A stretch of 63,250 nt of DNA. Source: an uncultured Candidatus Saccharibacteria bacterium (GTDB lineage Bacteria; Patescibacteriota; Saccharimonadia; Saccharimonadales; Saccharimonadaceae). The notes under the pieces were generated by a model. The model saw nothing but the letters and a program-made list of their open reading frames with translations, had not been told where the DNA came from and ran no database searches. Positions 52,790 through 62,746 of the stretch are shown in pieces; positions within the stretch are counted from its first letter, which is position 1, and the number at the start of each line of letters is the position of its first letter. Location: assembly GCA_947303945.1 (NCBI GenBank), contig CAMYZS010000005.1, positions 1 to 63,250 on the forward strand, read 5' to 3'. The translations under genes were made by a program, and so were the position numbers.

Positions 52790-53773
52790 ATGTATGACAA
52801 GTTTTCAAATTTCATTCAAGACAAAAAACACATTTGTGTAATTCAGGCCGAAAATCCCGACGGCGATTCCTTAGGTTCCGCACTAGCGCTTGAGGAAGCT
52901 CTAGCGGACAAGGAAGTGTCACTCTATTGCCCAGTCGATATTCCAAAATACATGCGCTACTTTGAAGGGTGGAGTAGGGTAGATATCGAATTTGCATACA
53001 AGGCGGACGCTTTTATTATTGTCGATACGGCTAGCTCGACATTACTTTCAAAACTTCTAGATGATGCTGCAATCCGTAATTGTCTCTACACCGCGCCAGT
53101 TTTAGTGATTGACCATCACGAAACGGCACCAGATTTAGATTTTGACCACGAGGAAATAATTGAAGCCACCTCAAGCTGCTGCTCGCTTCTTTATCGTATT
53201 TTTAATAGCCAAAAAATATCAATCAGTGCGCAATGTGCTGAGAATTTGCTCTATGGTATTCTTTCAGATACGCTTGGCCTTACTTCGCAATCGACAACGT
53301 CTGAAGATTATCGAATTTCTGCGGAACTAATAGATGCTGGTGCGAAAGTTGCAGAAATGGAAGAGCATCGCCGCGATTTCATGAAGAAGTCCGCGCGAAT
53401 TTTGGACTATAAGGCTGACTTAATTAAGCGCGTCGAATATCATCTTGATGGTAAACTTGCCACAGTCCTAATTCCTTTTGAAGATATTCGAGAGTATTCC
53501 GATGAATATAATCCAAATGTGCTAATTCTCGAAGAACTGCGCTTTGTTGAGGGCGTGGAGGTTGCAGTTGCAATTAAAACTTATCCAGACGGTAAATTGA
53601 CAGGGAAAATCCGCAGCGCCAAGCCTATCGCTGATCAAATCGCTGGTTATTTTGGCGGTGGCGGTCATCCATATGCGGCTGGCTTCCGTATTTACGAAGA
53701 TTATACCGAGACTTTGCCAGAATTAATCAGTGCAACTATGAAACTACTCGACCAACTTCCGCAAGACAATTAA
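52790..53773 (+). CDS. DHH/DHHA1 phosphoesterase, NrnA-like
   Basis: NrnA enzymes degrade short oligoribonucleotides and dephosphorylate pAp. The 327-residue product has the DHH motifs: QAENPDGDSLGSALALEEA (~19-37), a second Asp in AFIIVDTASS, DHHETAPDLDF, and the DHHA1 end motif YFGGGGHPYAAGFRI. Metal ligands are intact. A TAAAAT box lies 10 nt before the ATG. It is followed at 25 nt by the phosphoketolase gene, which has its own -10 box. Confidence 0.9.
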   Translation: MYDKFSNFIQDKKHICVIQAENPDGDSLGSALALEEALADKEVSLYCPVDIPKYMRYFEGWSRVDIEFAYKADAFIIVDTASSTLLSKLLDDAAIRNCLYTAPVLVIDHHETAPDLDFDHEEIIEATSSCCSLLYRIFNSQKISISAQCAENLLYGILSDTLGLTSQSTTSEDYRISAELIDAGAKVAEMEEHRRDFMKKSARILDYKADLIKRVEYHLDGKLATVLIPFEDIREYSDEYNPNVLILEELRFVEGVEVAVAIKTYPDGKLTGKIRSAKPIADQIAGYFGGGGHPYAAGFRIYEDYTETLPELISATMKLLDQLPQDN

Positions 53774-53798
53774 ATTGCGTTTATGCTAAAATGGAGTT

Positions 53799-54746
53799 AT
53801 GCATATTCATGGGTTGGGCGTTGACGTACGCAATATCGAAAAACGAATCCGTTTCTGCAATTATCTCTCGGTCGCTCAGATTTTTTTGCAAGACAACATC
53901 TTATTAAGCCGTCCGTTAAGCTTTTCGGATATTAAACCTCGTCTTCTCGGCCACTGGGGTTCATGTCCTGGTATCAATATTGCTTACGCAAACCTCAAAG
54001 CGCGCTATCCGCAGATGCAATTTATTTTGGGGCCTGGCCATGGTTTTCCTGCCTTGCAGGCTAATATGTTTTACGACGGCGACTTAGCAGAGTATTATCC
54101 AGAAGCTACCCCAAATCTTCATGGTCTCGAGTATCTATGTAAAAAGTTTTCTTGGCCATATGGCTTTCCGAGCCATGCCAGCCCCGCCACTCCGGGCGTA
54201 ATTGCTGAGGGTGGCGAATTGGGTTACTCGCTTGCAACCGCTTACGGCGCAGCACTTGGCCGTCCTGGTAAGATTATTGTCGTATTAATCGGCGATGGTG
54301 AACTCGAAACCGCTACGGCAGTTAGCAGCCTCAATTTAAATAAGATACTCAACTCTAAACATAATGGTCGCGTCCTCCCGATTTTGCATCTTAATGGATA
54401 TAAAATTTCTGCGCCAACTATTTATGGTCGCAGTAGTGAACGTGAATTAATGAACTTGTTCCGCGGTTTTGGTTACTATCCGACTATTGTGGATGGCACA
54501 AATACGGAAGAATTCCAAATGGCACTCGGAGAGCTAAAGCGGAACTCATTTATCATTATGAAGACGCCAAAAGGCTATACTGGACCACGAGAACTCGACG
54601 GTAAGAAGCTTGAGGGTAACTGCGCCTCGCATCAAGTTCCACTACCGAAAGCTAAAACTGACGAAAAGCAACTTAGAATATTGCAGGAGTGGCTAGAATC
54701 ATATAAGTTTAAGGAGCTATACGATGAATTTACCAACGAGCGTTGA
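53799..54746 (+). CDS. Phosphoketolase, N-terminal subunit (ThDP pyrophosphate domain)
   Basis: Phosphoketolase (Xfp) splits xylulose-5-P or fructose-6-P with phosphate to give acetyl-phosphate. This 315-residue protein covers only the N-terminal domain: LGHWGSCPGINIAYA, GPGHGFPALQA, FPSHASPATPGVIAEGGELG and the ThDP-Mg site GDGELETATA with LNLNK, ending near QEWLESYKFKELYD. Known Xfp is a single chain of ~800 residues. Here a stop is followed by a second gene for the rest. The N-terminus is also ~20 residues shorter. A TAAAAT box lies 6 nt before the ATG. Confidence 0.92.
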   Translation: MHIHGLGVDVRNIEKRIRFCNYLSVAQIFLQDNILLSRPLSFSDIKPRLLGHWGSCPGINIAYANLKARYPQMQFILGPGHGFPALQANMFYDGDLAEYYPEATPNLHGLEYLCKKFSWPYGFPSHASPATPGVIAEGGELGYSLATAYGAALGRPGKIIVVLIGDGELETATAVSSLNLNKILNSKHNGRVLPILHLNGYKISAPTIYGRSSERELMNLFRGFGYYPTIVDGTNTEEFQMALGELKRNSFIIMKTPKGYTGPRELDGKKLEGNCASHQVPLPKAKTDEKQLRILQEWLESYKFKELYDEFTNER

Positions 54747-55893
54747 GCAGCCAGGTGCTGAAGAATATTCCATCGCTAAGGTGTTTGGTGAAGGCCTAGC
54801 AGAGGAGTTAAGAAAACACGAAGATTTTTATTTCTTCTCGCCAGACGAAACTACTTCTAATCGTCTAAGTAGTGTATTTGAGTCATCTGGCCGCGCTTGG
54901 CAGTTGCCGATTGAGCCATGGGATGTAGGCTTGGCTAAAGATGGACATATTATCGAAATGCTTTCTGAAAATGTTCTATTTGCTACCATGGCGGGACATA
55001 TTCTCAGCGGGGGTCGAGCTTGTCTAGCTTCATACGAAGCATTCTTGCCGATTATATCGTCTCAGTTGGATCAGCATCTTAAATTTCTTAAGCAAGCAAA
55101 AGAAACCTCTTGGCACCCACGTTATTGGGCATTAAATATTCTTTCGACTTCTTGTTGGCAACGTCAAGACCATAACGGCTACACGCATCAGAATCCAGCT
55201 TTAATATCAAATCTCCTTGCTAAGCCAAGCAATGAAGTAAACTGTCTATTTCCGATTGACGATGTAGCGGCTGCGGCGGCTTGGGAATTTATGACTCGCA
55301 CCAAGAATGTTGTGAATTTGACAACTTTTAATAAAATCGAGGTGCCACGCTGGATAGATATTAATCATGCTCGTTTTCAACTGACGAATGGCGGGGCTTC
55401 CATTTTTCAGTTTGCATCTGATGATAATCCAGAAATAATTGTCGCGGGCATTGGTGATATTCCGACTATCGAAGCACTCGAAGGTATTAAGCTTGCTAAG
55501 CAGGAAGCGCCAGATTTGCGCGTTCGCTTTATTGGTGTAGCGGCGCTTTCGTATGGCGCCATTGGTACAACTGAAAATAAACTCAGGCCCAACGATTTTA
55601 ACGATTATTTTACGCCCGATAAGCCAATCGTCGTAAACTTCCATGGTTACCCAGAAACGGCATTTGGCATCTTTGCGCACTATGCTGCCCCGTATCGACT
55701 CAATATTCATGGCTATCAAGATCAAGGCTCGACTACTTCTCCGATGGATGAGTTGGCTCGCAACTCGTGTTCGCGATACGATATAGCCGCTAGCATACTC
55801 GAACGTTCTGGTCGTTATGGCTTTATGCGAAAATTCCGAGACATTAAAGTCGAAAACGCCAATTACGCTAGCCAATTCGGCGTTGATCAATAG
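54724..55893 (+). CDS. Phosphoketolase, C-terminal subunit
   Basis: This 389-residue protein matches the middle and C-terminal domains of Xfp: FSPDETTSNRLSSVFE, GGRACLASYEAFL, WQRQDHNGYTHQNPAL (substrate and ThDP contacts) and GYQDQGSTTSPMDELARNS. It starts with its own ATG after AAGGAG (54712-54717, 7 nt spacing), overlapping the N-terminal gene by 23 nt in another frame. The overlap and Shine-Dalgarno show a genuine split gene rather than a recent frameshift. The usual C-terminal extension is missing. The two chains should associate, like split transketolases. Confidence 0.92.
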   Translation: MNLPTSVEQPGAEEYSIAKVFGEGLAEELRKHEDFYFFSPDETTSNRLSSVFESSGRAWQLPIEPWDVGLAKDGHIIEMLSENVLFATMAGHILSGGRACLASYEAFLPIISSQLDQHLKFLKQAKETSWHPRYWALNILSTSCWQRQDHNGYTHQNPALISNLLAKPSNEVNCLFPIDDVAAAAAWEFMTRTKNVVNLTTFNKIEVPRWIDINHARFQLTNGGASIFQFASDDNPEIIVAGIGDIPTIEALEGIKLAKQEAPDLRVRFIGVAALSYGAIGTTENKLRPNDFNDYFTPDKPIVVNFHGYPETAFGIFAHYAAPYRLNIHGYQDQGSTTSPMDELARNSCSRYDIAASILERSGRYGFMRKFRDIKVENANYASQFGVDQ

Positions 55894-55924
55894 ATATTTG
55901 TTTGTTGAATGGTATAATACCACC

Positions 55925-57154
55925 ATGAGTAAATTAATCCTTATCACTAATCCAGGTAGCGCCAGCCGTAAATATGCCCTCTATGATGGCGAAGAACTAA
56001 TGGCGCAATTCCACTTTGAGTACGAAGGTAAAAAAGTTGTCTGCACAATCAAAGATGTTGACGATGGAAAAAAGAAGATTAAACCAGAAATTGACACTTT
56101 GAATGATGCTATTACGATTTTGCCAAAAATTTTAGCTGACGAACAGTATGTTACTGGACAACATAAGCTCGAGGCGGTCGTAGTCCGCATCGTTGCACCA
56201 GGCGACTATTTCACCGAGGATCATATTGTTGACGAAGAGTATATGAAACAGCTCAAAGAAGCAGAGAAGCGCAACCCTGTTCACGTTCCAACCACCGCTA
56301 ACGAAATTCGCGGCATTCGAAAGTGCTTCAAAGACGTTAAAATAATCTCCATTTCCGACTCAGCTTTCCATTGGGAAAAGCCAGATACTTATAAATATTA
56401 CAGCTTTGATACTGAGCTAGCCGATAAATACGAAATCAAACGTTATGGTTACCATGGTCTGAGCTATGCGTACATTTCTCGCTACATGAAAGAGCAGGGA
56501 ATCTTGCCAGAAAAGTTAGTTGTTATGCATCTCGGCTCTGGATCGAGTGTTTCAGCCATCCTTAAAGGCAAAGCTATGGATAACTCAATGGGCTACACTC
56601 CACTTGAGGGGCTCGCTATGTCTACACGCGTTGGTACGATTGATGCCGCCGCTGCGCTCAATCTTAAGAAAGCACTCAAGATATCATCAGACGAAGAATT
56701 CTTACTCTATCTCAATAAAAAATGCGGTTTGCTTGGCCTTTCTGGTATTTCTGACGATATGCGTGAGGTTATTCAGGCTCGCGACGAAGGCGACCTTCGC
56801 GCCAGCCTTGCGCATTCAATCTTTGTTTATCGCATTCAGAGTTATGTTGGACAAATGACTGCTACGCTTGGTGGCATAGACGCGCTTGTATTTGCTGGTA
56901 CAATCGGCGAACGTTCGGATGAGATTCGTCGCTTCGTAACACAGAAGATGGGCTATCTCGGATTCAAGCTTGATGAAGACAAGAACTTAGCACCGGAATT
57001 CACTGGTCGCCATGCGCTTATCTCGACCAACGACTCCAAGCCAATCTATATCGTATTTACCGACGAAACCGCACAGATGATTTATCGTGCGCAAAAGTTT
57101 CTTAAAGGTAAGACGAGCGGCCTAGAAGAAAATATTGAGCTCGAAGAGGAATAG
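55925..57154 (+). CDS. ackA: Acetate kinase
   Basis: AckA converts acetyl-phosphate and ADP to acetate and ATP, the step after phosphoketolase. The 409-residue length is typical. Motifs are somewhat divergent: NPGSASRKYALYDG (usually NxGSSSLK), YGYHGLSYAYIS, HLGSGSSVSAI, STRVGTIDAAAA (usually TRSGDLDP) and FAGTIGERSDEIR (usually FTGGIGENS). Catalytic Arg and Glu positions appear to be kept. A TATAAT box (55913-55918) lies 6 nt before the ATG, so the longer frame from 55817 is not the start. A terminator follows. Confidence 0.93.
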   Translation: MSKLILITNPGSASRKYALYDGEELMAQFHFEYEGKKVVCTIKDVDDGKKKIKPEIDTLNDAITILPKILADEQYVTGQHKLEAVVVRIVAPGDYFTEDHIVDEEYMKQLKEAEKRNPVHVPTTANEIRGIRKCFKDVKIISISDSAFHWEKPDTYKYYSFDTELADKYEIKRYGYHGLSYAYISRYMKEQGILPEKLVVMHLGSGSSVSAILKGKAMDNSMGYTPLEGLAMSTRVGTIDAAAALNLKKALKISSDEEFLLYLNKKCGLLGLSGISDDMREVIQARDEGDLRASLAHSIFVYRIQSYVGQMTATLGGIDALVFAGTIGERSDEIRRFVTQKMGYLGFKLDEDKNLAPEFTGRHALISTNDSKPIYIVFTDETAQMIYRAQKFLKGKTSGLEENIELEEE

Positions 57155-57159
57155 GAGCA

Positions 57160-57188
57160 TTAAAAGAGCCCTAAAAAGGGCTCTTTTT
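57160..57188 (+). terminator. Terminator after ackA
   Basis: AAGAGCCCT/AGGGCTCTT stem with a short A loop and a T run. Confidence 0.9.
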
Positions 57189-57202
57189 GTTACACTTAAT
57201 AT

Positions 57203-59575
57203 ATGGAGAGATTTTTGAATTATTTTGTCCCATCACACTATGATTTGGACCTACGTATTAATAGCGAAAAGACATCGATAATCGCCACTGCTATAATCTA
57301 CGGCAACGCAATAACAGATAATATTAAACTGCATGCCGTGAAGCTTGATATTCAGAATGTGACGCTTGACGGTGTGTCGGTCGAAGATTATTTATATCTT
57401 GACGATGTGCTACAAATTCATAACATTACACCAGGTAACCATGAATTAATTATTAAATATATCGCACCAATTACGCCGGATATGGAGGGTGTATATCTTT
57501 CGACCTATGAGGCTGATGGTAAAACCGAAAAAATAGTCGCTACCCAATTTGAATCTCATTACGCACGTCAATGTTTTCCGTGCATAGACGAGCCAGCCGC
57601 GAAGGCGACCTTTACGCTCCGAGTATCGTCCGCCGACAAGTCGGATATGATTATTTCAAATATGCCAATTGCGTCCGAGAGTATCAATGGTAGCTATAAA
57701 GAAGTTCAATTTGTCGAGACGCCAAAGGTGTCGACATATTTGATTGCTTTCGCACTCGGTCATTTCGTGTCATATGAGACCATTTCGAAACATGGGGTTA
57801 AAATTACTGCTTATGCTGGCATTCACCAGCGGGTCGATGATTTGAAATATGCTGGGATTTTTGCTGCAGATGTATTAGATTATTATGATGATTGTTTCGG
57901 AACTCCTTTTCCTCTGCCTAAAATGGACCTTTTGGCCTTACCAGATTTTGAATCTGGCGCAATGGAAAACTGGGGGCTTGTCACTTTCCGTGAAATTTGC
58001 CTTCTTTGCAATGAGCGTTCATCGCTAGATGTGAAGCGATATGTCGCTATCGTGGTTGCGCACGAGCTATCGCATATGTGGTTCGGTGATTTAGTTACTA
58101 TGGAGTGGTGGGACGATCTTTGGCTTAATGAATCATTTGCTAACATGATGGAGGTGTATTCGACCGATAAAGTTCGTCCAGAGTTACGCGCCTGGGAAGA
58201 TTTTTACCTTACGGCCATCTTGCACTCCTTGCAGCGCGATAGCCTTCCAGGTGTTCAGCCAGTCAAGGTTGACGTAAATAATGTCGAGGATATTTCTAAT
58301 ATATTTGATAGCGCCATCGTGTATGGGAAGGGCTCGCATCTACTACTAATGCTAATGCGCTCTATGGGCGAAACGAACTTTTTTGCTGGCCTCAAGGACT
58401 ACTTCGTAGCGCATCAATATGGCAATACGACCGCAAATGATCTTTGGGATGCATTAACCCCGCATGCAAACTTCGATGTGCGTGAGTTTATGACTCCATG
58501 GCTAACGCAGCCGGGTTTTCCAGTTATTAATCGTAGCTCGCAGACACGCTTCTTACTTACCGGCGAGACAGATAATTTGCAATATCCAATTATGAATCAA
58601 AGCGATGACTTATCGGGTCATTACATTATTAATCTAAGCAACGAGGAGCTCGAGACTAAAATTAGTCAGATTCCTACTATGAGCCAGGAGCAAAAGCTTC
58701 GCCTCCTAATCGATCGGCGCATGCTTGCAAAAACCGATTTTGTCCCAAGCGTTTCACTATTACCGCTCGCTAAGGCTTTCGCTAGTGAAACTGATTCCTG
58801 CGTCTGGGGGCTACTTAGCTCTATTATTTCAGACCTGAAAGTATTCTTTGACCCTAAAACCAAAGAGGAGATTCAGTTTAAAAAATTTGTGCGCGATTTA
58901 GCCATGCCGAATTACCAGCGCTTAGGCGTATTGCCACGTGTGGACGATAAATATGATGACATCGAATTGCGTTCGATCATCATGAGTATGATGCTATATT
59001 CTGATGATGCTGAGTTTATTAAGGTAGTCGAATCTACCTATTTAGATAAAGACATTGAAGCGGTATATTCTGATTTACGCTGGATTGTCGGCGCTACTTT
59101 AATAAAGAACCACGACGAACTCTGCGAGTCGTACTTCGAAAAATATAAAACCGTCGTCGATTCTGCATTAAAGCGTGACTTGGTTGATGCTATTTCTGCA
59201 ACAAAGAATCGCCACACTGCGTTAAGTCTATTTAGTCACCTCAAAGATGGTACGGTACGCACTCAGGATCGTCTCTCTTTCTATCTCCGTCTATTGCGCA
59301 ATCATCTTGTGAGGCGTGAAGCTTTTGACTGGCTATACCAAAACTGGGATTGGCTCTATGAAGACGAAGGTGATAAGACAATTCCTGAGTATCCGCGCTA
59401 TGCCGCAGGTTTTATTCGTAAGCCGGAGGAGGCAGATAAGTTTAAAGAGTTCTTTAATCAGCATAAAGAAGAAAAAATTCTCGCTCGCGACGTGGCGATT
59501 GCTTACTCCGAGATTGAAGCGCGACTAAAACTTATCGCCACTGATCAAGCTGCAATTTTTGATTTTTTGAAATAA
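57203..59575 (+). CDS. M1 family zinc aminopeptidase
   Basis: M1 enzymes remove N-terminal residues from peptides. The 790-residue product has the N-terminal beta saddle, the exopeptidase motif GAMENWGLVTF (~250), the zinc site VAHELSHMWFGD with the third Glu in WLNESFANMMEV, and the ERAP-type C-terminal helical domain. All active-site residues are present. Peptide uptake and degradation would suit an organism that relies on external amino acids. TACACT 6 nt before the ATG is a weak -10 box; no Shine-Dalgarno. Confidence 0.95.
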   Translation: MERFLNYFVPSHYDLDLRINSEKTSIIATAIIYGNAITDNIKLHAVKLDIQNVTLDGVSVEDYLYLDDVLQIHNITPGNHELIIKYIAPITPDMEGVYLSTYEADGKTEKIVATQFESHYARQCFPCIDEPAAKATFTLRVSSADKSDMIISNMPIASESINGSYKEVQFVETPKVSTYLIAFALGHFVSYETISKHGVKITAYAGIHQRVDDLKYAGIFAADVLDYYDDCFGTPFPLPKMDLLALPDFESGAMENWGLVTFREICLLCNERSSLDVKRYVAIVVAHELSHMWFGDLVTMEWWDDLWLNESFANMMEVYSTDKVRPELRAWEDFYLTAILHSLQRDSLPGVQPVKVDVNNVEDISNIFDSAIVYGKGSHLLLMLMRSMGETNFFAGLKDYFVAHQYGNTTANDLWDALTPHANFDVREFMTPWLTQPGFPVINRSSQTRFLLTGETDNLQYPIMNQSDDLSGHYIINLSNEELETKISQIPTMSQEQKLRLLIDRRMLAKTDFVPSVSLLPLAKAFASETDSCVWGLLSSIISDLKVFFDPKTKEEIQFKKFVRDLAMPNYQRLGVLPRVDDKYDDIELRSIIMSMMLYSDDAEFIKVVESTYLDKDIEAVYSDLRWIVGATLIKNHDELCESYFEKYKTVVDSALKRDLVDAISATKNRHTALSLFSHLKDGTVRTQDRLSFYLRLLRNHLVRREAFDWLYQNWDWLYEDEGDKTIPEYPRYAAGFIRKPEEADKFKEFFNQHKEEKILARDVAIAYSEIEARLKLIATDQAAIFDFLK

Positions 59576-59600
59576 CACAAAGCTGGCTAAGGTAAAAGAT

Positions 59601-61088
59601 ATGATAGATAGAAAACTAAGAAAATATATCGAAAAAAACATATTGCCGCTTTATGATGACAACTATATTGGAGATGGGGCAGATAGAGTTCAATATGTCA
59701 TTAATCGTAGCCGCAAAATAATTAAAGATAATAACCTTGATATAGATTGGAATATCCTATATACCGCAATATGCTATCACGACATTCGGACTAGCAATAA
59801 AGAAGCGGATCACGAATCGGTCAGTGCAAAAATAATGTATAGCGATAAGTTCTTAAAGTCTTTTTTCGATAACAAAGAACGACTATTAATTAAAGAAGCA
59901 ATCGAGGACCAGAGGGCGAAGCTAGCGAACGAGCCAAGAAGCATTTATGGAAAAATTCTGTCTTCAGCATCAAGAAACTCTTCGATAGAGCAATGCTTTA
60001 AACGGTCATATGACTATGGAAAAAAGAAGCATCCCAATGCGACGGATGAAGAAATATTCGAAGGCGCCTATAACGCTCTTCTTGATAAGTACGGGAAAAA
60101 CGGTAAAGCGAACTTCTTTTTCAAAGACGCTGTCTATGAACGCTTTTTACGCGATATTCGAGAGCTGTTATCTGACAAGGATAAATTTATAGAAGCGCAG
60201 AAGAGATACATAAATGCAGATAAAAGAAAAAATAAGCTAAAGCTAACCTTTGGCGACATAAAAAAGCGCAATCCAAAAATGTCGCTAGACGAAGTTTTAT
60301 ATGCGGTCTTCAATGAAGTGAAGGGCGATTACGATAAGCCATTTGATGTATTAAGAAATATGATACTAGAGGCAAATGGAATTAATGAATTAGAATACTA
60401 TACTAAAAATGTCAGGCAAGATTTAAAGGATTATATTGCTGAACATATATTCCCTGAATACGATAAAAATGATGGTGGTCATAATATTGCGCATATTTTA
60501 GAGGTTATTAGAAGAAGCTTTGCATTAAATGATACTTTTAAATTAGAGCTAGATGACAATATGATATACGCAATAGCATCTTGTCATGATTGGGGAAAGT
60601 ATGAAAACCATGAGACTCATCATTTAATTGCGGCCAGAAATTTTATGAACGATGAAGGTATGAGGCAATTCTTTTCTGAGAGTGAAAGAAAAACCATAAA
60701 GGAAGCAATCGAAGACCATCGTTCTTCAAAAGAAGATGAGCCTAGGAGTGTATATGGCAAACTTATTTCGTCAGCAGATAGAAATACGAGGATAGAAATA
60801 GTATTTATTAGAAGTTTCTTTGTCGCTCACGAAAGAATGCCAGATGCAATTATTGAAGAGTATTTGGACTATACAATTAAAAGGCTCTCTAAGAGATATG
60901 CCGAAGAGAACCCAGAAAACATGCTTTTCGAGGACGAAACGTATAAAATATTCATTCAAGACATGAGAAATTTACTAAAAAAAGAGGACGACTTTAAAGA
61001 TAGGTATTGCAAAGTGAATCATATATCATCAAGGCAACATATGGTTCGAGACGAGCAAGGTGAAGTTGCCTACCTAAAAGCTTTTTAA
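59601..61088 (+). CDS. Tandem HD-domain protein, first copy degenerate
   Basis: HD domains are metal-dependent phosphohydrolases for nucleotides and related compounds. The 495-residue product holds two copies of an HD module. The second (~275-490) is complete: GGHNIAHILEVIRRS, SCHDWGKYENHETHH and EAIEDHRSSKEDEPRS. The first (~1-215) aligns but has DRVQYVINRS where the first His belongs and EDQRAKLANEPRS where the late His belongs, keeping only CYHD and DHES. The first copy may be structural. It lies just upstream of the 23S gene on the same strand. The substrate is unknown. Confidence 0.85.
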   Translation: MIDRKLRKYIEKNILPLYDDNYIGDGADRVQYVINRSRKIIKDNNLDIDWNILYTAICYHDIRTSNKEADHESVSAKIMYSDKFLKSFFDNKERLLIKEAIEDQRAKLANEPRSIYGKILSSASRNSSIEQCFKRSYDYGKKKHPNATDEEIFEGAYNALLDKYGKNGKANFFFKDAVYERFLRDIRELLSDKDKFIEAQKRYINADKRKNKLKLTFGDIKKRNPKMSLDEVLYAVFNEVKGDYDKPFDVLRNMILEANGINELEYYTKNVRQDLKDYIAEHIFPEYDKNDGGHNIAHILEVIRRSFALNDTFKLELDDNMIYAIASCHDWGKYENHETHHLIAARNFMNDEGMRQFFSESERKTIKEAIEDHRSSKEDEPRSVYGKLISSADRNTRIEIVFIRSFFVAHERMPDAIIEEYLDYTIKRLSKRYAEENPENMLFEDETYKIFIQDMRNLLKKEDDFKDRYCKVNHISSRQHMVRDEQGEVAYLKAF

Positions 61089-61106
61089 AAATCTTCAAAA
61101 AAACCC

Positions 61107-61135
61107 TTGCATTGGTCTGAAATATGCGCTAATAT
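61107..61135 (+). promoter_or_regulatory. Promoter of the 23S rRNA gene
   Basis: TTGCAT (61107-61112), 17-nt spacer, TAATAT (61130-61135). A promoter here, with a protein gene immediately upstream, means that this 23S gene is not preceded by 16S. Confidence 0.65.
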
Positions 61136-61232
61136 AAGGACAGTTTTTGTTCATGTTCGTTTTGAACCTCTGAAATTAGTCTGATAAACTGCGAGAAATA
61201 GAAAAACACTCTATTTTCTTCGCGCCAAATTT

Positions 61233-61247
61233 ATCTTTTAACAATTT
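61233..61247 (+). promoter_or_regulatory. boxA-like antitermination element
   Basis: ATCTTTTAACAATTT closely resembles the rRNA boxA of E. coli (GCTCTTTAACAATTT). It lies in the leader about 110 nt before the 23S start and would recruit Nus factors. Confidence 0.7.
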
Positions 61248-62678
61248 GAATTAGACAACGAAAGAAATTTAATTGACGGCATAGCGAGAAATCGCATGCA
61301 CTAGTATTTGAAAATCAATTACTAGTTAAGTCAATGCATAAAAAGGTACATAAGGGCACTGATAGTGGATGCCTTGACATTTGCAACCGATGAAGGACGT
61401 AGAACTCTGCGATAAGCTTCGGGTAGCTGAGAACAAGCTTTTAATCCGGAGATTTCCGAATGGGGAAACCTAATTCAAGTCATGTTGAATTGCCGTTAGC
61501 TGAACACATAGGGTAATGAGACGGGAACCAGCCGAACTGAATCATCTTAGTAGGTTGAGGAAAAGAAAGTAACCAACGATTCCGAAAGTAGTGGCGAGCG
61601 AAATTGGAATAGTCTAAACCTCAAGATAACCTTACGGGTTAACGCCCAGAGTTATTAGGGGTGTTGCGTGTTTGCACAATTTTTATGCTGAGCAGTTAAG
61701 CTTGCTTGACCGTTCGGCATAAAAACCAACAGCGTTAACTGAGTGGATAAGTATCGTAGTTGTTAGCGGAAGCGTTTGAATGGCGCGCCAAAGATGGTGA
61801 AAGCCCAGTATGCGAAAACAACTATTGAACTTATATGTGTTTTCACAAGTAGGACGGGGCACGAGAAACCCTGTTTGAATCCGGCAGGACCACCTGCCAA
61901 GACTAAATATTGCAAATGATCGATAGCGAACTAGTACAGTGATGGAAAGGTGAAAAGAACCCCGGGAGGGGAGTGAAATAGATCCTGAAACTCAGTGCCT
62001 ACAAGGTGTCGGAGCAGCTTCGGCTGTGACGGCGTGCTTTTTGTAGAACGATCCAGCGAGTTAATTTTGTCGGCGAGGCTAAGTCAGATGATGGAGCCAC
62101 AGTGAAAGCGAGCCTGAATAGGGCGTCAAGTCGGCAGGATTAGACCCGAAACCGGGTGACCTAACCATGAGCAGGTTGAAGCTGCGGTAACACGCAGTGG
62201 AGGACCGAACCAGGGTACGCAGTAAAGTGCTTGGATGACTTGTGGTTAGCGGTGAAATGCCAATCGAACTCGGAGATAGCTGGTTCTCCTCGAAATAGCT
62301 TTAGGGCTAGCGTTGTGTAGTAGCATTTGGGGGTAGAGCTCTGAAAAGGTCTGGGGCCGGCAACGGTACCCATCCTTATCAAACTACGAATACCAAATGT
62401 GTAATCATGGCAGTCAGAACGGCGGGGCTAAGCTCGTCGCTCAAAAGGGAAACAGCCCAGACCATCGTCTAAGGTCCCTAATTAACACTAAGTGGGAAAC
62501 AAGGTGAGATTTCTTAAACAGCTAGGATGTTGGCTTAGAAGCAGCCATTCATTTAAAGAGTGCGTAACAGCTCACTAGTCAAGAGATTTTGCGTGGAAAA
62601 TGTAACGGGGCTCAAGTGTTAAACCGAAGACATGGATTATGTATCGAAAACTAAGCCTATAATCATAAATAGACTATT

Positions 62679-62743
62679 GCGAGTTTGAGAGGTCTGCGTA
62701 GAGGTATGCCTTTACGTTGCGGGTTCGACTCCCGCCACTCGCT
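62679..62743 (+). tRNA. tRNA-like element 1, D arm missing
   Basis: Sixty-five nt with acceptor GCGAGT/ACTCGC, T arm GCGGG-TTCGACT-CCCGC and a central stem GTAGA/TTTAC with an 8-nt loop GGTATGCC. Only 12 nt lie between acceptor and central stem, too few for a D arm. The apparent anticodon is unclear (ATG if read like element 2). The discriminator is T and no CCA is encoded. It is tRNA-shaped but probably not a normal tRNA. Confidence 0.6.
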
Positions 62744-62746
62744 TAG

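Noticed and set aside
54700-54760. Simple frameshift or sequencing error in phosphoketolase
   Set aside because: The second half has its own ATG with AAGGAG at 7 nt and the inter-domain linker is shortened, which fits a true split; not fully excluded.
62161-62382. A 73-codon minus-strand frame
   Set aside because: It lies fully inside conserved 23S rRNA sequence, antisense to it.
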